From Blastococcus carthaginiensis (GTDB taxonomy: Bacteria > Actinomycetota > Actinomycetes > Mycobacteriales > Geodermatophilaceae): a stretch of 64,000 nucleotides of DNA. Below, piece by piece: positions 33,211 through 41,997 of the stretch. Under the pieces are notes generated by a model. The model saw only the letters and a program-made list of their open reading frames with translations, had not been told where the DNA came from and searched no databases. The stretch covers positions 62,001-126,000 of the forward strand of contig NZ_JASNFN010000013.1 in the NCBI RefSeq assembly GCF_030731085.1. Direction: 5' to 3'. A program made the position numbers and the translations under genes. The stretch's first letter is position 1, and each line of letters opens with the position of its first letter.

Positions 33211-34629
33211 TTACTGGCCGTCCGTCCTGCCGCGCACCTCGGCGTAGCGCTCGCGGACGTGCGCGGCCGCCGGGGCGTCGAACTCCTGCAGCCCCGGCTG
33301 CGCCCACTCCGGCGGGGCGTCGGCCCCGGAGAGCACCCAGGCGGCCTGCCGCGCGGCGCCGTCGGCGACGTACTCGCCGGGCGGCGGGACGAGCACCGGC
33401 CGGCCGAAGATGCCGGGGGCCAGCTGCTGCACGGCCGCCGACCGGGCGGCCCCGCCGATGAGCATCACCCGCTGGACGTCCACCCCCTGGGCGACGACCG
33501 CCTCGATGCCGTCGGCGAGCCCGCACAGCAGCCCCTCGACGGCGGCGCGGGCCCAGTGCGCCGGAGTGGACGTGCGCAGGGTGAGGCCGTGCACCGAGCC
33601 GGTCGCGTCGGGCAGGTTCGGCGTCCGCTCGCCCTCCAGGTAGGGCACCAGCACGAGGCCGTCGGCGCCGGAGGGGGCGGAGAGCGCCAGCTCGGAGAGG
33701 GTGGCGTGGTCGACCCCGAGCAGCGCGGCGGCGGCGTCGAGCACGCGGGCGGCGTTCAGCGTGGCCACCAGCGGGAGGTGGTTGCCGGTGGCGTCGGCGA
33801 ACCCGGCCACGGTGCCGGTGACGTCGGCGACGGCCGTGGGGGTCACCGCGGAGACGACCCCGGAGGTGCCGATGGAGACGACGACGTCGCCCGGTCGCGC
33901 CGTCAGCCCCAGCGCCGCCGCGGCGTTGTCGCCGGTGCCGGGACCGAGGGCGGCGCGGCCGCCGGCGAGGCTGCCGACGCGCTCGGCCGGGCCCGCGACG
34001 CGGGGCACCGCGGGACGCCGCCCGCGCAGCGCGCGCTCGAGCAGGTCGAGGCGGTACTCGCCGGTGCGCGCCGACCAGTAGGCGGTGCCGCTGGCGTCGC
34101 CGCGGTCGGTCACCAGCGTGCCGAGGTCGCGGTCGGCCTGCAGCCGCCAGGTCAGCCAGTCGTGCGGCAGGCAGACGGCGGCGGTGCGGTCGGCGTTCGC
34201 GGGTTCGGCGTCGGCCAGCCAGCGCAGCTTCGTCGCGGTGAACGAGGCGACCGGCACCAGCCCGACGGCGTCGGCCCAGGCGCGGCGGCCGGCGGCCTCG
34301 TCGCCGTCGCCGAGTTCCCGGATCAGCTCGGCCGCGGCGGGCGCCGAGCGGACGTCGTTCCACAGCAGCGCGTCGCGGACCACCTCGCCCTGCTCGTCGA
34401 GGCACACCATCCCGTGCTGCTGGCCGCCGACGGCGAGGGCGGCGACGTCGTCGAGCCCGCCCGCCTCGGCCGCCGCGGCGCGGAACGCCTCCTCCCACGC
34501 GCGGGGGTCCACCTCGGTGCCGGCCGGGTGCGGCGCCCGACCCGAGCGGACCAGCTCACCGGTGCCGGCGTCCCGGACGACGACCTTGCACGCCTGCGTC
34601 GAGCTGTCGACGCCCGCCACGAGGGTCAT
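33211..34629 (-). CDS. xylB: xylulokinase
   Basis: A 472-residue FGGY-family kinase phosphorylating D-xylulose. Start VAGVDSSTQACKVVVRD (ATP-binding loop), GGQQHGMV substrate loop, LPHDWLTWRL, GTGDNAAAALGL, VSIGTSGVVS and IGGAARSAAVQQL. Normal length. It is divergent from the xylose ROK regulator, with the promoter region of about 200 bases between them. XylA is encoded downstream of the regulator. Confidence 0.94.
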   Translation of the reverse strand: MTLVAGVDSSTQACKVVVRDAGTGELVRSGRAPHPAGTEVDPRAWEEAFRAAAAEAGGLDDVAALAVGGQQHGMVCLDEQGEVVRDALLWNDVRSAPAAAELIRELGDGDEAAGRRAWADAVGLVPVASFTATKLRWLADAEPANADRTAAVCLPHDWLTWRLQADRDLGTLVTDRGDASGTAYWSARTGEYRLDLLERALRGRRPAVPRVAGPAERVGSLAGGRAALGPGTGDNAAAALGLTARPGDVVVSIGTSGVVSAVTPTAVADVTGTVAGFADATGNHLPLVATLNAARVLDAAAALLGVDHATLSELALSAPSGADGLVLVPYLEGERTPNLPDATGSVHGLTLRTSTPAHWARAAVEGLLCGLADGIEAVVAQGVDVQRVMLIGGAARSAAVQQLAPGIFGRPVLVPPPGEYVADGAARQAAWVLSGADAPPEWAQPGLQEFDAPAAAHVRERYAEVRGRTDGQ

Positions 34630-34765
34630 CGGACCTGCTCCGGGCCCTGGCTGGCGGAGCGGTCGGCGGGGAGCGGCGCGGGCACGGGGGTCATGGGAAC
34701 GGGACCTTAGGCCGCCCGCCCCGGGGGCGCCCGCTGGAGGGTGGTGCGGGAGGCGGCGGTCCGCC

Positions 34766-34806
34766 TTGACCGCCCGACCGGGGACCCCCTAATTTGTTTG
34801 CGCAAC
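34766..34806 (+). promoter_or_regulatory. promoter and candidate ROK operator of the xylose regulator
   Basis: TTGACC (34766-34771), 18 bases, then TAATTT (34790-34795), overlapped by TTTGTTTGCGCAAC (34793-34806). A repressor bound at the latter would cover the -10 box. The word TTTGTT-NN(N)-GCAAC also occurs, inverted, before the amino-sugar ROK gene. Confidence 0.65.
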
Positions 34807-34829
34807 CGACGAATCTCGAGGGGGTGGGC

Positions 34830-36113
34830 ATGGGCGAGGCGCCGTCGCTGTACGACGGGTCGTCCGAGCGGCGGGCTCCGGCGGATCAGGCCACGGTGCG
34901 CCGCACCAACCTGGGGCTGGTCCTGCGGCACCTCCGCGACCACGGCCCGCGCTCGCGCGCCCGCATCGCCCAGGAGACCGGCCTGAACAAGGCGACGGTC
35001 TCCAGCCTCGTGGCCGAGCTCGCCGACCGCCGCCTGGTCACCACCGGCGAGGTGGACCGGGCCGGCTCCGTGGGTCGCCCCGGGCTGACGGTGCACCTGG
35101 ACGGCGGCTGCGTCTGCGGCATCGGCGTCGAGCTGAACGTCGACTACGCCGCCGTGCTGGTGCTCGACCTGCGCGGCGAGGTGCTGTTCGAGAAGCGGCT
35201 CGCCCTCGACCTGCCCGCGCTCGGCGCCGAGCGGACCCTGGACGCCGTCGCTGTGCTGGTGTCCGACGCGGTCGCCGCTGCCGCCGCCACCGGCGCCCGC
35301 CCCGCCGGGCTGACCGTGGCGGTCGCCGGCCTCGTCCGCAGCGTCGACGGCGTCGTCACGCTGGCGCCGAACATCGGCTGGCACGACGTGGCGGTGCTGG
35401 ACGGGTTGCACGCCCGCCTGGGGACCGACTTCCCGATCCGCGTCGAGAACGACGCCAACCTCTCGGCCATCGCGGAGTGGGCCATGGGCTCGGAGGCGCG
35501 CACCCCCGACCTGGTCTACCTGACCGGTGAGGTCGGCGTCGGTGGTGGCGTGATCGTCGCCGGCCGGCTGCTGCGCGGTGCCGGCGGGCTCTCCGGCGAG
35601 GTCGGCCACACCTCGCTGGGCGACCCGGACCTCGTCTGCGGCTGCGGGCGGCGCGGGTGCTGGGAGACCGTCGTCGGCATGGCCGCCCTGCTCCGCGCGG
35701 CCGCCGACCCCGGCGACCCGGTCGGCGACCCGGCGCGCGACCTGGAGGCCCGCCTGTCGGAGGTCGCCGCCCGGGCCGAGGACGGCGATGCCCGCACCCT
35801 CGCCGCGCTCCACCAGGTGGGCGCCTCCCTCGGCACCGGCGCCGCCGTGCTGATCAACCTGTTCAACCCGCGGGTGGTCATCCTCGGCGGCTACTTCGCG
35901 GTGCTGGGCAGGTTCCTCATGGACCCGCTGATGGCCGAGCTGGAGGTGCGCGTGCTCGGGCCCGGCGTGGCCGGCGCGCGCGTCGTCCTCTCCACCCTCG
36001 GGTTCTCCGCCGCCGTCCGCGGCGGCGCGCACGTGGCGCTGGAGTCGGTGTTCGACGACCCGACCTTGGTGCCGGTGCCCTCGCTCGAGCCCGCCGGGGC
36101 AGGCGCCCCGTGA
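34830..36113 (+). CDS. ROK-family repressor of xylose genes (XylR-like)
   Basis: A 427-residue regulator. The winged HTH is RRTNLGLVLRHLRDHGPRSR followed by IAQETGLNKATVSSLVAEL. The ROK domain carries VAGLVRS, VENDANLSAIAEW, LSGEVGHTSLG and CGCGRRGCWET zinc residues, then LFNPRVVILGG. It should release DNA on binding xylose. ATG 34830 follows GAGGGGG; a GTG/TTG extension upstream is less likely. Its stop overlaps the start of a 62-codon ORF. Confidence 0.9.
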   Translation: MGEAPSLYDGSSERRAPADQATVRRTNLGLVLRHLRDHGPRSRARIAQETGLNKATVSSLVAELADRRLVTTGEVDRAGSVGRPGLTVHLDGGCVCGIGVELNVDYAAVLVLDLRGEVLFEKRLALDLPALGAERTLDAVAVLVSDAVAAAAATGARPAGLTVAVAGLVRSVDGVVTLAPNIGWHDVAVLDGLHARLGTDFPIRVENDANLSAIAEWAMGSEARTPDLVYLTGEVGVGGGVIVAGRLLRGAGGLSGEVGHTSLGDPDLVCGCGRRGCWETVVGMAALLRAAADPGDPVGDPARDLEARLSEVAARAEDGDARTLAALHQVGASLGTGAAVLINLFNPRVVILGGYFAVLGRFLMDPLMAELEVRVLGPGVAGARVVLSTLGFSAAVRGGAHVALESVFDDPTLVPVPSLEPAGAGAP

Positions 36114-36298
36114 CCCCGCGGCCCGGCCCGGCGCACGACCGCACCCCCGACACCCAGGTTCCCGACCTGGCGACCAGCCTCGCCACCGGCGAGCAGCCCA
36201 CCTCCTCGTCCGCCGACGACCGCGCGAGCCGGCGCGTGCCGGAGGCTCCCGAGGGCAGCGCAGCCCACCGATCGACCCGGACGGAGATCCCCGCATGA
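36110..36298 (+). CDS. 62-residue ORF linking the ROK gene and xylA
   Basis: GTG 36110 overlaps the ROK stop (GTGA) and the TGA at 36296-36298 overlaps the xylA ATG (ATGA). The product is polar and probably unstructured (VPDLATSLATGEQPTSSSAD). About nine in ten codons end in G or C, as in real genes here. It may be a coupling or leader ORF rather than a functional protein. No motif is recognised. Confidence 0.45.
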   Translation: MTPRPGPAHDRTPDTQVPDLATSLATGEQPTSSSADDRASRRVPEAPEGSAAHRSTRTEIPA

Positions 36299-37455
36299 CC
36301 GACTACACCCCCCGCAAGGACGACAGGTTCAGCTTCGGTCTGTGGACCGTCGGCTGGCAGGGCGTCGACGTCTTCGGCGGCGCCGTCCGCCCCCCGCTGG
36401 ACCCGGTCGAGGCCGTGCACCGGCTCGCCGAGCTCGGCGCGGCCGCCGTCACCTTCCACGACGACGACCTGGTGCCCGACGACGCCACCCGCGAGGCGAC
36501 GCTGGAGCGGTTCAAGAAGGCGCTGGCCGAGACCGGCGTGGGCGTGGAGATGGCCACGACCAACCTCTTCGGCGCCCCGGTCTTCAAGGACGGCGGGTTC
36601 ACCGCCAACGACCGCGCCGTCCGCCGCTACGCGCTGGCCAAGGTGCTGCGCAACATCGACCTCGCCGCCGAGCTGGGCGCGAAGACCTACGTGCTCTGGG
36701 GCGGGCGCGAGGGCGCCGAGTCCGGTGCCACCAAGGACGTCGCCGCCGCGCTCGACCGGTACAAGGAGGGGCTGGACGTCCTCTGCGCCTACGTGCGCGA
36801 GAAGGGCTACGACATCCGGTTCGCCCTGGAGCCCAAGCCGAACGAGCCGCGCGGCGACATCCTGCTGCCGACCATCGGCCACGCCATCGCCTTCATCAAC
36901 GAGCTGGAGGAGCCCTCCCGCGTCGGCCTGAACCCCGAGGTCGGGCACGAGGAGATGGCCGGGCTGAACTTCGCCCAGGGCATCGCCCAGGCGCTGTGGC
37001 ACGACAAGCTCTTCCACGTCGACCTCAACGGCCAGCACGGCCCGCGCTTCGACCAGGACCTGCGCTTCGGCGCGGGGAACCTGCGCGGCGCCTTCTGGAC
37101 CGTCGACGCCCTCCTCGGCGCCGGCACCGGCAAGGCGTACGACGGCTACCTGCACTTCGACTACAAGCCGCCGCGGACCGAGGACATGGACGGCGTCTGG
37201 GAGACCGCCCGGGCCTGCATGCGCAACTACCTGATCCTGCGGGACAAGGTGCAGGCGTTCCGGGTCGACCCGGAGGTGGCCGAGGCGCTGGAGGCCGCGC
37301 GCGTGGCCGAGCTCGCCGTCCCGACCCTGGGCGAGGGCGAGTCGCTGGACGCGCTGCGCAGCGAGGCGCACGACCCCGAGGCCCTCGGTGCCCGCGGCCT
37401 GCAGTTCGAGCGGCTGGACCAGCTCGCGATGGAGCACCTGCTCGGCGTCCGCTGA
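36295..37455 (+). CDS. xylA: xylose isomerase
   Basis: 386 residues, the actinobacterial short class. All active-site blocks are present: TFHDDDLVPDD (His and Asp of the proton shuttle), LWGGREGAE, EPKPNEPRGD, NPEVGHEEMAGLNF, HVDLNGQHGPRFDQD and HFDYKPPR metal ligands. It converts D-xylose to D-xylulose for XylB. ATG 36295 follows CGGAGA. Co-directional with the repressor through the 62-codon ORF. Confidence 0.96.
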   Translation: MTDYTPRKDDRFSFGLWTVGWQGVDVFGGAVRPPLDPVEAVHRLAELGAAAVTFHDDDLVPDDATREATLERFKKALAETGVGVEMATTNLFGAPVFKDGGFTANDRAVRRYALAKVLRNIDLAAELGAKTYVLWGGREGAESGATKDVAAALDRYKEGLDVLCAYVREKGYDIRFALEPKPNEPRGDILLPTIGHAIAFINELEEPSRVGLNPEVGHEEMAGLNFAQGIAQALWHDKLFHVDLNGQHGPRFDQDLRFGAGNLRGAFWTVDALLGAGTGKAYDGYLHFDYKPPRTEDMDGVWETARACMRNYLILRDKVQAFRVDPEVAEALEAARVAELAVPTLGEGESLDALRSEAHDPEALGARGLQFERLDQLAMEHLLGVR

Positions 37456-37503
37456 GCACCTCCCGCGCTGGCGGGCGGGGCACGTCCCCGCCCGCCCGCG
37501 CGG

Positions 37504-37917
37504 TCAGGCCGGTCGCCGCCGGGCGTCGACGGCGAGCACCGCCAGGACGACGACCGCCGCCAGCTCCACCCAGAACGTCTCCCACCACAGCGGCGCCGCG
37601 CTGCTCTCGACGAAACCGAACAGGCCCACGGTGGTGGACAGCAGCAGCGCGGTGAGCGTGCCGAGCGCCGTCAGGGCGCCGAGCGCCGCCGCGAGCCACA
37701 GCCACCGCCGGGGCGCGACCAGGAGCAGCAGCGCCAGCCCGAACCCCGCGATCGCGTTGAGCACGAACGCCGGCCCGATCACGTCGATGGTGCGGTAGCC
37801 GTCGAGCCACAGGTCCAGGTGCAGCCAGCCCATCACGGCCAGCAGCACCGCACCGACGAGCCGCAGCACCCACGTCAGGACCCCCGCGCGCCGGCCGGGG
37901 GTGGTCGCCGTGGTCAT
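37504..37917 (-). CDS. four-helix membrane protein paired with cupredoxin (copy 1)
   Basis: A 137-residue membrane protein with four predicted helices. The conserved signature GWLHLDLWLDGYRTIDVIGPAFVLN and LLLSTTVGLFGFVESSAAPLWWE is shared almost word for word with the gene at 50236. The family is unnamed to me. Start ATG 37917 shares one base with the cupredoxin stop (TGATG), matching the paralogue; GTG 37920 is the alternative. It probably works with the copper protein at the membrane. Confidence 0.8.
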   Translation of the reverse strand: MTTATTPGRRAGVLTWVLRLVGAVLLAVMGWLHLDLWLDGYRTIDVIGPAFVLNAIAGFGLALLLLVAPRRWLWLAAALGALTALGTLTALLLSTTVGLFGFVESSAAPLWWETFWVELAAVVVLAVLAVDARRRPA

Positions 37918-38414
37918 CACGTCACCTCGATGGTGATCTCCATGCCCATCGCCCGGTGGTTGCCGACGGAGCAGTAGAAGACGTACGTGCCGGGCTCCAG
38001 CTCCACCGTGAGGGTCTCGGACTGCCCCGGCTGCAGGATCGACGTCCCGGTGACGTCCTCGCCATCGCGCTCGACGATGAAGTCGTGGCTCGCGTCCCCC
38101 TCGTTCGACACGGCGAACTCGTGGGTGCCGGCCGAGAAGCTGTCCTCGTCGAGCTCGATCGCGAAGTCCACGAGCTGCGCCTCGACGGTCTCCGCCGACT
38201 GCTCACCGGCCGGCGCCGAGGACTCGGTCGACGGCTCACTCGAGGATTGGGCCGGGGTCTGCGAGGCAGTCGACTGCGTCGCCGCGGGGTCCGCCGACTC
38301 GGCGTCGGTGGACCCGCCGCAGGCCGACGCGGCGACGAGAACTCCGGCCAGTACGACGGCGGAGGCGGCCGAGCGCATCCGTGCGACGGGACGGGAACGG
38401 GTCGTACGAGACAT
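37917..38414 (-). CDS. cupredoxin-domain lipoprotein (copy 1)
   Basis: 165 residues with a lipobox (VAASAC, Cys near 32), a Ser/Thr/Ala/Glu-rich linker, then a type 1 copper domain of about 90 residues. Copper ligands are visible: His in ASHDF and Cys-His-Met in YCSVGNHRAMGM. It is a small blue-copper electron carrier or copper-holding protein on the outer membrane face. ATG 38414. Paralogue of the gene at 50643, with the same downstream partner. Confidence 0.9.
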   Translation of the reverse strand: MSRTTRSRPVARMRSAASAVVLAGVLVAASACGGSTDAESADPAATQSTASQTPAQSSSEPSTESSAPAGEQSAETVEAQLVDFAIELDEDSFSAGTHEFAVSNEGDASHDFIVERDGEDVTGTSILQPGQSETLTVELEPGTYVFYCSVGNHRAMGMEITIEVT

Positions 38415-38499
38415 GGGCGCTCCTCGGGTCGGCGGCGTCGTGCGCTCGGTTGCACACGGCGCCCACTCGTCCCGGCGCCTGTTCCTACCGCCCGGGACG

Positions 38500-38962
38500 T
38501 CAGGTGTTCGTCAGCGGTGGCTCGTCCGGATGGGACGTGTCCGGCTGGACGGCTTTGGCGGACCACTCAACGACCGTTGCCAACAGCTCTTCGTCGACGG
38601 GGGAGCGGAGTTCTTCCCGGTAGGCGCCCAGCGCGGCCGCCCCCGGCTGGCGGCGCAGCGTGTGGGTGAGGTCGGGGACGAGATGGGTCTCCACCTGCCC
38701 GCGCACCGTCGCCGTGCCAGTCGCCCGGGCTGCCGCCGACCCCGCGCTTGTCGTAGCGCAGCGAGGCGATGCCGGCGCCGGCCAGCGCGGAGGCCAGCTG
38801 ACGGGCGACGTCGAAGCGGGCGCGGCGGTGGTTGGAGTCGCGGTCGATCGGACCGGATCCGGACGCCAGCAGCACGGCGGGTACCGGCAGCGGGGCGTCG
38901 GGGAGCGTGAGCGTGCCGGCGAGCGGGGCGGCGCCGGGCACCTGGACCGGGACGTCGCGCAC
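38500..38962 (-). pseudogene. alpha/beta-hydrolase with internal deletion and frameshift
   Basis: One frame (38962 downwards) encodes a normal hydrolase N-terminus: VPAVLLASGSGPIDRDSN, then LRYDKRGVGGSPGDW. Around 38700 it is replaced in another frame by the normal C-terminus: VETHLVPDLTHTLRRQPGAA, EELRSPVDEELLATVVEW. Some 150 middle residues, including the nucleophile elbow, are missing, so no active enzyme is made. Start would be GTG 38962, one base downstream of the preceding gene's stop. Confidence 0.8.
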
Positions 38963-38963
38963 G

Positions 38964-39311
38964 TCAGCCGGCCCGTCGGAGGGAGGCGGCCACGGCCGTG
39001 GCGTCGTCCGCGCCGACGAGCAGCGTGTCGTACCGCTGACCCTCGAGGCGCATGCGCACGGCGGGCTGCCCCCGCCGGACGCAGACCAGCATGCGCTCCC
39101 CGGGGCGCCGCCAGGTGCCGATCTTCCGGACGCCGGGGAGCGCCAGCCCGGGGGCGCGCAGCCCGCGGGTCGCGCTCACGGCGTCGGTCACCACTTCCAC
39201 CTCCGAGATGGCGCTGCGCGGCACGTCGACGTCGCGCAGGAGCCCGGCGATCTTCTCGCCGGGGGTCAGGTGGACCGACAGGGTCGAGGGCGTCAGTTGC
39301 AGCGTGGCCAT
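38964..39311 (-). CDS. small PH-domain-like protein
   Basis: 115 residues, soluble, mostly beta with a final helix: LSVHLTPGEKIAGLLRDVDVPRSAISEVEVV, IGTWRRPGERMLVCVRRGQPAV, LEGQRYDTLLVGADDATAVAASL. It resembles bacterial PH-like proteins of unknown role. ATG 39311; divergent from the HTH gene 54 bases away and upstream of the broken hydrolase, with which it once formed an operon. Confidence 0.7.
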   Translation of the reverse strand: MATLQLTPSTLSVHLTPGEKIAGLLRDVDVPRSAISEVEVVTDAVSATRGLRAPGLALPGVRKIGTWRRPGERMLVCVRRGQPAVRMRLEGQRYDTLLVGADDATAVAASLRRAG

Positions 39312-39365
39312 GCCCTCACTATTCTCAACCGTGAGACTGTAGTCAAGAATGAGAACGGTGAGCGC
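39312..39365. promoter_or_regulatory. short divergent promoter between PH-like and HTH genes
   Basis: A 54-base AT-richer gap. On the reverse strand TTGACT, 17 bases, then AATAGT reads towards the PH-like gene. Related words TTCTCAACCGTGAG and GAGAACGGTGAG flank it and could be binding sites of the HTH protein. Assignments are by eye. Confidence 0.45.
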
Positions 39366-39896
39366 GTGAACTCGGTCGACCTGCTGCTGCACCCTGTCCG
39401 GCTCCGCGTGGTGCAGGCGTTCCTGGGGGACCGCACGCTCACCACCGGAGAGCTGCGGGCGGCGCTGCCCGACGTGCCGGTCGCGTCGCTCTACCGGCAC
39501 GTCGGCGTGCTGGCCGACGCCGGCGTGCTGCAGGTGGTGGGGGAGCGGAAGGTCCGGGGGGCGGCCGAGCGCAGCTACCGCCTCGTGCTCGAGGCGGCGA
39601 ACGTGCCGGCCGACGACCTGGCGGCCGTGTCGGCCGAGGACCACCGGCGGGCGTTCACTGCGTTCGTCGCCTCGCTGCTGGCCGACTTCGACCGCTACCT
39701 CGACCGCGGCGAGCCCGACCTGGCGCGTGACGGCGTCGGCTACCGCCAGGTCGGGCTCTGGGTGACCGACGAGGAGTTCGGCGAGCTCCTGGCCGACCTG
39801 CGCACGGTGCTGCAGCAGCGGCTGGCCAACCGGCCCGGCGACGGGCGCCGACGCCGGCTGGTCGGCCTGGTGAACCTGCCCGGCGACGACGGCTGA
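39366..39896 (+). CDS. winged-helix transcriptional regulator (ArsR-like)
   Basis: A 176-residue regulator. Winged helix LLLHPVRLRVVQAFLGDRTLTT, then VASLYRHVGVLADAGVLQVV and the wing ERKVRGAAERSYRL. The C-terminal 90 residues (AFVASLLADFDRYLDRG, GLWVTDEEFGELLADL) probably sense a ligand or dimerise. GTG 39366. By position it regulates itself and the divergent PH-like/hydrolase pair; with the hydrolase broken, the target operon is reduced. Confidence 0.82.
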   Translation: MNSVDLLLHPVRLRVVQAFLGDRTLTTGELRAALPDVPVASLYRHVGVLADAGVLQVVGERKVRGAAERSYRLVLEAANVPADDLAAVSAEDHRRAFTAFVASLLADFDRYLDRGEPDLARDGVGYRQVGLWVTDEEFGELLADLRTVLQQRLANRPGDGRRRRLVGLVNLPGDDG

Positions 39897-39923
39897 ACCG
39901 GCCCGGCGTCGACGCCCGCGGGC

Positions 39924-40427
39924 TCAGCCGTCGAGGCGCTTGCGCGCCTTCGCGGCCCGCCTGTTGGCCTTGTCGAGGACCTTCGCCGCCCTGCGCACCC
40001 GCCGCGGCTCGCGGTCGACGGTGCCGCGCACCAGCAGGCCGATGCCGATGCCGAGCAGCCAGCTGTCCTTGGCGATCGTCAGCCCCTGCTCGGTGGGGGC
40101 CAGGCTGCCCTCCTTCCGCATGCCCGGCGTCTTCAGGTACAGGCCCAGCAGGCCGCCGGAGAAGGCGGTGAGCGCGGCACCCGCGACGGCGGTCGGGACG
40201 AACGGGGTGAGCAGGGCGGCGCCGATGGCGATCTCCGCCGTGGACAAGGCCTTCGCGAACTGCTGCGGCGGCACGCTGCCCAGGAACGGGTAGGTACCGC
40301 TGGCGAAGCCGTGCATTCCGGCTGCGGCCTCCTCGTCGGCGCTGCGCTTGCCGAGGCCGCTGTTGAGGATGAAGGCGCCGGCGGAGATCCGGGGAGCGAT
40401 CTCGGACAGCGTGATGGGCAGGCCCAT
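39924..40427 (-). CDS. DoxX-like membrane protein
   Basis: 167 residues with about four membrane helices. It starts LPITLSEIAPRISAGAFILNSG and continues AEIAIGAALLTPFVPTAVAGAALTAFSGGLLGLYL, the DoxX pattern. A basic C-terminal tail (AKVLDKANRRAAKARKRL) faces the cytoplasm. DoxX proteins are linked to redox stress at the membrane; function here unknown. ATG 40427 with GAGGTG upstream. Confidence 0.82.
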   Translation of the reverse strand: MGLPITLSEIAPRISAGAFILNSGLGKRSADEEAAAGMHGFASGTYPFLGSVPPQQFAKALSTAEIAIGAALLTPFVPTAVAGAALTAFSGGLLGLYLKTPGMRKEGSLAPTEQGLTIAKDSWLLGIGIGLLVRGTVDREPRRVRRAAKVLDKANRRAAKARKRLDG

Positions 40428-40576
40428 GGGTGCACACCTCTTCGGTCGGGGAGCTGGTCCAGTGCTCAACCGGCGTGCCCCCGTGTGCGGGGCGTCAACC
40501 CTGGAGGCCGTCGGCGCCCTCCTCCCTTCGGTCGACGTCCGACGGGGTGGGGCGCCTCACGTGCCACTATGGCGGC

Positions 40577-41740
40577 GTGGCGTCCACCTCTGCCTCGGCC
40601 GGCGTGCTGCTGCGCCACGTGCGCACGGGTCGTGCGCGCAGCCGCGCGGACCTCGTGGCGCTCACCGGGGCGTCGCGGAACACGATCAGCGCGCGCGTCG
40701 ACCAGCTGATCGCGGCGAACCTCCTGGAGGAGGGCGGCCGCGGCTGGAGCACCGGTGGCCGCCCCCCGACGCTGCTGCAGTTCAACAGCCGCGCGGGCTG
40801 CGTCCTCGCCGTCGACCTGGGGGTCACCAGCGTCGACGTCGCCGTGACCGACCTCTCGGCGCAGATCCTCGGCACGGTGGGGCACCCGATCGACATCGCC
40901 GACGGGCCCGGTGCCGTGTTCGCCGAGGTGGACCGGCTGGCCCAGCAGGTCCTCGCCGACGTCGGGCTGACCCCCGGTGACGTCTGCGCGGTCGGCGTCG
41001 GCGTGCCCGGGCCGGTGGAGTTCTCGACCGGCCGGCCGTCGCACCCGCCGATCATGCCGGGCTGGCACGACTACCCGGTCCCGAGCGCCTTCGGCCGGTA
41101 CGAGTGCCCGGTCTACGTCGACAACGACGTCAACGTCATGGCGCTGGGCGAGATCGGTGTCGCCGGCTCCTCGCAGGACGTGCTCGTCGTCAAGGTCGGC
41201 ACCGGCATCGGCTGCGGCGTGATCGTCGACGGCCGCGTGTACCGGGGTGCGCAGGGCAGCGCCGGGGACATCGGGCACATCCACGTCGCCCAGCCCGACG
41301 GGCGCACCGTCGTCTGCCGGTGCGGGCAGGAGAACTGCCTCGAGGCGATCGCCGGCGGCGGGGCGCTGCTGCGGGACGCGATCGCGGCCGGCCTGCCCGT
41401 CGGGACGGTGCGTGAGGTGGTGCGGCTGGCCGCCGAGGGCAACGGTGTCGCGCTGGAGCTGGTGCGGGGTGCCGGGCGCACGATCGGCACCGTGCTCGCC
41501 TCGCTCGTCAACTTCTTCAACCCGCACCGCATCGTCATGACCGGCGGCGTCGCGCAGGCCGGCGTCCCGCTGCTCGCCGGTATCCGCGAGGCCGTGTACC
41601 GGCGCTCCATGCCGCTGGCCGCCCGGGCGCTGGAGATCACCGTGAGCGAGGCGCCCGACCTCTCCGGCCGGGTCGGGGCCGCGCTCATGGCCATCGAGGA
41701 GTTCCTCGACGAGGAGTCGGTCCAGGCCCTGGCGCGGTAG
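40577..41740 (+). CDS. ROK-family repressor of the CUT2 sugar cluster
   Basis: A 387-residue ROK regulator. The HTH is ARSRADLVALTGASRNTISARVDQL. The ROK domain carries GVGVPGPVEF, VDNDVNVMALGEI, GDIGHIHV, zinc motif CRCGQENCLE and FFNPHRIVMTGGV. A CACTAT box (40565-40570) six bases before GTG 40577 suggests a leaderless transcript. It precedes the ABC transporter by 257 bases, whose promoter holds a candidate operator. Confidence 0.88.
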   Translation: MASTSASAGVLLRHVRTGRARSRADLVALTGASRNTISARVDQLIAANLLEEGGRGWSTGGRPPTLLQFNSRAGCVLAVDLGVTSVDVAVTDLSAQILGTVGHPIDIADGPGAVFAEVDRLAQQVLADVGLTPGDVCAVGVGVPGPVEFSTGRPSHPPIMPGWHDYPVPSAFGRYECPVYVDNDVNVMALGEIGVAGSSQDVLVVKVGTGIGCGVIVDGRVYRGAQGSAGDIGHIHVAQPDGRTVVCRCGQENCLEAIAGGGALLRDAIAAGLPVGTVREVVRLAAEGNGVALELVRGAGRTIGTVLASLVNFFNPHRIVMTGGVAQAGVPLLAGIREAVYRRSMPLAARALEITVSEAPDLSGRVGAALMAIEEFLDEESVQALAR

Positions 41741-41913
41741 CGCCCACCCGCCCGTAGCGATCGAGGCGTCCGGTCGCGCCGAGTGGGGCCCGGAGGGTCC
41801 CGCGCAGGCGCGACGCAACGGCTCCGTGCAGGTGGGGGGCGGCCGTTGGCCGCGGTGTCGGCCGGAGGCCGACGGAGTGCACGTCTCGGTTCGGTAACCC
41901 GTGGCCCAGCGCC

Positions 41914-41953
41914 TTGACCCCTTGTGACCCGGCACATATGTTGCTGCCTCAAC
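41914..41953 (+). promoter_or_regulatory. promoter and operator of the CUT2 transporter operon
   Basis: TTGACC (41914-41919), 17 bases, TATGTT (41937-41942), a near-consensus housekeeping promoter. The perfect inverted repeat GTTG-CTGCCT-CAAC (41940-41953) overlaps the -10 box and the likely start site, a position where a ROK repressor would block transcription. The 170 bases before it show no gene. Confidence 0.7.
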
Positions 41954-41997
41954 GGACTAATGGTCAGTGGTGAGCAAAAGTCTCCGGAGGTGGCGAC

